Shown here one piece after another: positions 60,860 to 64,000 of a DNA stretch of 64,000 bases (its first letter is position 1; the number at the start of each line of letters is the position of its first letter). A program made the translations under genes and the position numbers. Source of the DNA: Muscardinus avellanarius (lineage: Eukaryota; Chordata; Mammalia; Rodentia; Gliridae); contig OY726560.1 in the NCBI GenBank assembly GCA_963383645.1, positions 28,232,800-28,296,799 on the forward strand. The letters are read 5' to 3'. Under the pieces are notes generated by a model. The model did not search any database, had not been told where the DNA came from, and worked only from the letters and a program-made list of their open reading frames with translations.

Positions 60860-62990
60860 TGCTTGACAAAGGGCATTAGATAAGTTTAACAAGCTGAATT
60901 TATTGAAAGAGCACAAATCTTCAGCATTTTTATCATTAATTTCTCTCACCCAATGACCTGGCAGCACAACCTCAAACTCATCATAATACTAAATGACATA
61001 CAGATGGGAGTTTACAAAACCGGAACACTCTTTTATGCAGTTAATCAATATTTTTGTAATCACTGAGGAAATCTTTAAGAAAATCCTTGAAAAACTAAGA
61101 TATCTTATTTGCTGTATTTTGCTTACCATTTTATGTTCTAATCTCCAAGGTGAGAGCCCCAGCAGCTGTGTTTTGAAGTCTTAAAAGCTTTGTTTCTAAT
61201 TTAAAATGCCTGTGGAACATAACAGGCTTTTAAAGAGAGAGATGCTGCCAAAGAGATATAAAAGCTGGCAGAATCTCTGTGCTGAAAAATAAATTAAAAA
61301 TTTAAATGTTCCTTAAAATTACAACCAAATGTCTGTGAAACCCCAGCTTGTGAGATCTTTACCTTTCATAGACTTTTTTCTTCTGCAGAAAGGTTTTATT
61401 TGATGTCTTCTCTGTCAAAAGCAGAAGAAATTGAAGAAAGGAGAGTTTTTATGATACAAAAGAGATTTCACTATACCAGGAAAGGAATTTGTTCTCTCCT
61501 TTAGCAAAGAGTAGTGTTGTTCCAAATTTTGGATTTTCATTTTAATTATTAAATCACAGATATATTCCTCATCAGAAAGCAAGCTATTACTCTGATGACA
61601 CTGAAACACTTCTATCTATATTCAAGAAAACTATAATCAGATTCATGACACATTTGAATGTGGACATATCATCTGTTCTCTTAACATGAGCTTTCAAAAC
61701 ATGCTGCTACCTTTATTTACAAATCTAATTTGATAATTGCAAAGAAAACATTAATACATAAATTTCTTCCAAGGTGTTCTGTCTATTCACACTTGCTAAG
61801 GAAGCTTTTCTGAAGAGTAGCCGTATTTCTGGCATGTGCTTCCTTACCACATGGAACCATGTCTTTGATTACCAGTTACTTCTCCATTCCTAAGTTAATT
61901 TTTTCAGATTTAATTCCTTTAATCACGGTAACCACCTCTTCTGTAACCCTTGTAACCCCTTTTGTATTTCAACGGCTAAAAAATAGCTTAAGTCTAGCCA
62001 CCTTGTCTATCAAGTTTTGTTCTTTTCCTGAATCACCTTTCTCCTCTTATTCCTTAATCAGGATCAACTTAGAAACTAAATTACACATTCTGTCAATCAA
62101 GACTAGCCCAATGTAGATCTGAAAAATCTACATTTTGTTAAAAATGGTAAAAAGAAGACTCAGTGAGGTGCTAGAAGTTGAGCCATTTTCATTTTACTGT
62201 CCTTTCTTTGGAATGTGATGAAAGTTCCCTTGGCATAAGTCTCACATGGGGTGTCCTGCAGCCAACTAGGAAAGCTGCCACGGAAACTAAAGAAATGAGG
62301 AAAATGTTCCATCTGTAGACTGGGAGTGAGGAGTGGATTACATTGCTAGGACTGGGCCTGGTTGTATTGACACTGGTTTTTTATCCTTTCTCATAGCTTT
62401 TATCTACACAGCCTTTGCTCATTTAAATTGTATAATATTTACTTGTGTGTTTATCTTATCACCCAACTAGTATTTATTCTATATATTACAAGAAGATACT
62501 ATTATTTTTCATCACTAAAACAAAACATAGCAGAATGTAGATGCTTAAGGAAATCTTGCTGTTTTAAATTTGAACAAACCAGCACTGTTCATCATTCTTT
62601 AAGAACAGTTCAATTGAAATTTATCATGTTGTTGTTGTCCTTACAGAAAGGTGTTTCTGGCTTCTCTGAGAAGGCTCTTTAAGAAGACAAATGAGTTATT
62701 TCTGAAAACAATGTGCAATGAAAGCACAGATGCTCCTCTGTCACAAGGGTCTGAAACTGTTCAGTAAACTAGTACCATGTAAAAGCTCACTCCCATGAAA
62801 ATAAATCTATTGCAAATTATGTAAATAAATAGAAGAAATAGTGGAAGCTGGTTTTTAAGAGCCACTCCACTGTTATGTTGTCTAAGTTGATAGGACATTT
62901 AGGATATGTGACTTTTAGAAATACTCAAATTAGGCAATCTAACAAGGGGAGAATATTAATAATTGGCCCTAGTACTTAAACTCTGCACAC
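60860..62990. other. Intron, nothing specific recognised
   Basis: Moderately AT-rich, unique-looking. A TATAAAAG word near 61256 sits in ordinary intron sequence with no CpG-rich context. Confidence 0.45.
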
Positions 62991-62999
62991 TTTTTTTCT

Positions 63000-63115
63000 T
63001 TTTTAAATTCGGCGCATTATAGCCATACATCTTAATGGGGTACAAGATGGTAGAGCCATACATGCACATTTTTATAGACACTTGGGGAAGTCTCATATGT
63101 GCTTCCAGTATTTCA
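63000..63115 (+). repeat. Unnamed interspersed repeat, shared with 43910
   Basis: 'acatcttaatggggtacaag' and 'ccatacatgcacattttta' match the 43910 fragment in order and spacing. Confidence 0.5.
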
Positions 63116-63130
63116 TCCTCTTTCTCTTTG

Positions 63131-63308
63131 AGCTGGACACGATGATGAAACCTATAATCTTTTACACAGGAGGTTAAGACGGGAGGGTCACAAATTCAAT
63201 CCTGTGCACAGCAACTTAGTGAGACTCTGTGTTCCGAAATAAATAATAAAGTAGGGCTGAGGGAGTAGCTCAGTGATAGCGCTCCCTGGTTCAATCACTA
63301 GTACCACG
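63131..63308 (+). repeat. B1-ID composite SINE, forward, old
   Basis: 'agctggacacgatgatgaaa' (decayed head) and 'gagtagctcagtgatagcgc', ending 'caatcactagtaccac'. Confidence 0.87.
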
Positions 63309-63326
63309 ATCTCTCTATTTCTCTTC

Positions 63327-63330
<4 letters not shown>

Positions 63331-63384
<54 letters not shown>

Positions 63385-63393
63385 TTCTCTCTT
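63331..63393. repeat. (CT)n microsatellite
   Basis: About 25 perfect TC units plus interrupted ends, just after the SINE. On the other strand it reads as an Arg-Glu repeat in a chance frame. Confidence 0.96.
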
Positions 63394-63479
63394 TCTGCCT
63401 AGAACCTAACATATAGTGACTGTTACAATAATCATGGTCATTAAACATTCTCTTTTGCTGAATCTGCAAAGTATTTAGA

Positions 63480-64000
63480 GAAAATAAAAATAACTATAGC
63501 CAAACAAACACTAATTCACTAACTTTCCCCCCTTTTTGTCTGTAATATATTTGAGGTTGTAACTAATACATAAACTTTAAATGAATGTATGTTGAATAAT
63601 TTGATAATGAATAAATGTTTTCAAATTACTTGTGAATAAATGGGAGTATGGGGAAGGGGCACCTAGGTAGGTATGACACCGAGGTGGAGTTGGCTGCACA
63701 GAATATGATATAGGGGAGAAAAGGTGGAAAGAAACCAGAAAATGAGTGAGACTAATTGTCTATCCCAAGGATCTTAAGCTGTATCCCAAAAGAAATAAGT
63801 AACATCTGTCCAGCTTTGTGCATGATACCTAGCAATAGCTGTTACTTCTAAAATGTACTTAAGCAGGTGTTTACTCTGTTACTAGACCCACCAGATTCAT
63901 ACACCCAGCTAGCAATTAATTAATTTTTAAAACTCATAATTCATTGGAATTATCTCCAAACTACTGCATAAAAAATCAGTGTCTTGGGCTTTGCCTTCAG
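63480..64000. other. Intron, nothing specific recognised
   Basis: No element recognised up to the window end. Confidence 0.45.

Noticed and set aside
61245..61285. TATAAAAG word as a possible promoter
   Set aside because: No CpG-rich context, initiator or downstream exon; such words are common in AT-rich introns.
63188..63469. Arg-Glu repeat protein on the minus strand
   Set aside because: It is the translation of the (CT)n microsatellite next to a SINE.

Overview
The window is nuclear DNA from a rodent, most likely a member of the squirrel family (Sciuridae). It is AT-rich and lacks operon-like or bacterial features. It carries many copies of a composite SINE: a B1-like (7SL-derived) left half with the core 'cttgtaatcc', joined to an ID-like (tRNA-derived) right half with the core 'tgtagctcag', ending in an A-rich tail. 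To my knowledge that B1/ID fusion is typical of squirrels and their close relatives. The species cannot be fixed from sequence alone.

I can support one gene. Three coding exons on the + strand, at 25306-25617, 46524-46601 and 54813-54900, join in frame: all junctions between them are phase 1 and the last donor is phase 2. The predicted peptide matches my memory of CSMD3 (CUB and Sushi multiple domains 3), a very large neuronal single-pass membrane protein. The first two exons encode the cysteine-free linker between an N-terminal CUB domain and the next Sushi domain. The third finishes the linker and starts that Sushi domain, with its first cysteine. Everything else is intron: 25.3 kb upstream (open), 20.9 kb, 8.2 kb and 9.1 kb downstream (open).

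Layout: 1-18.1 kb is intron with ten SINE units or fragments and old L2/MIR-like remnants. From 18.1 to 39.5 kb it is very AT-rich and nearly SINE-free; this stretch holds the 312-base linker exon and a 444-bp antisense ERVK-type solo LTR with an exact 6-bp target duplication. From 39.5 to 64 kb it is SINE-rich, with about 17 units or fragments, several carrying microsatellites in their tails, plus the 78-base and 88-base exons.

I found no undescribed multi-gene system, CRISPR array, functional RNA gene or intact mobile element. The observations most worth a second look are the frame-neutral linker exon with weak splice sites, the solo LTR, a trimeric SINE that moved as one unit, and the SINE-poor block around the first exon. 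Nearly all short open frames are chance frames or run through SINEs and simple repeats.
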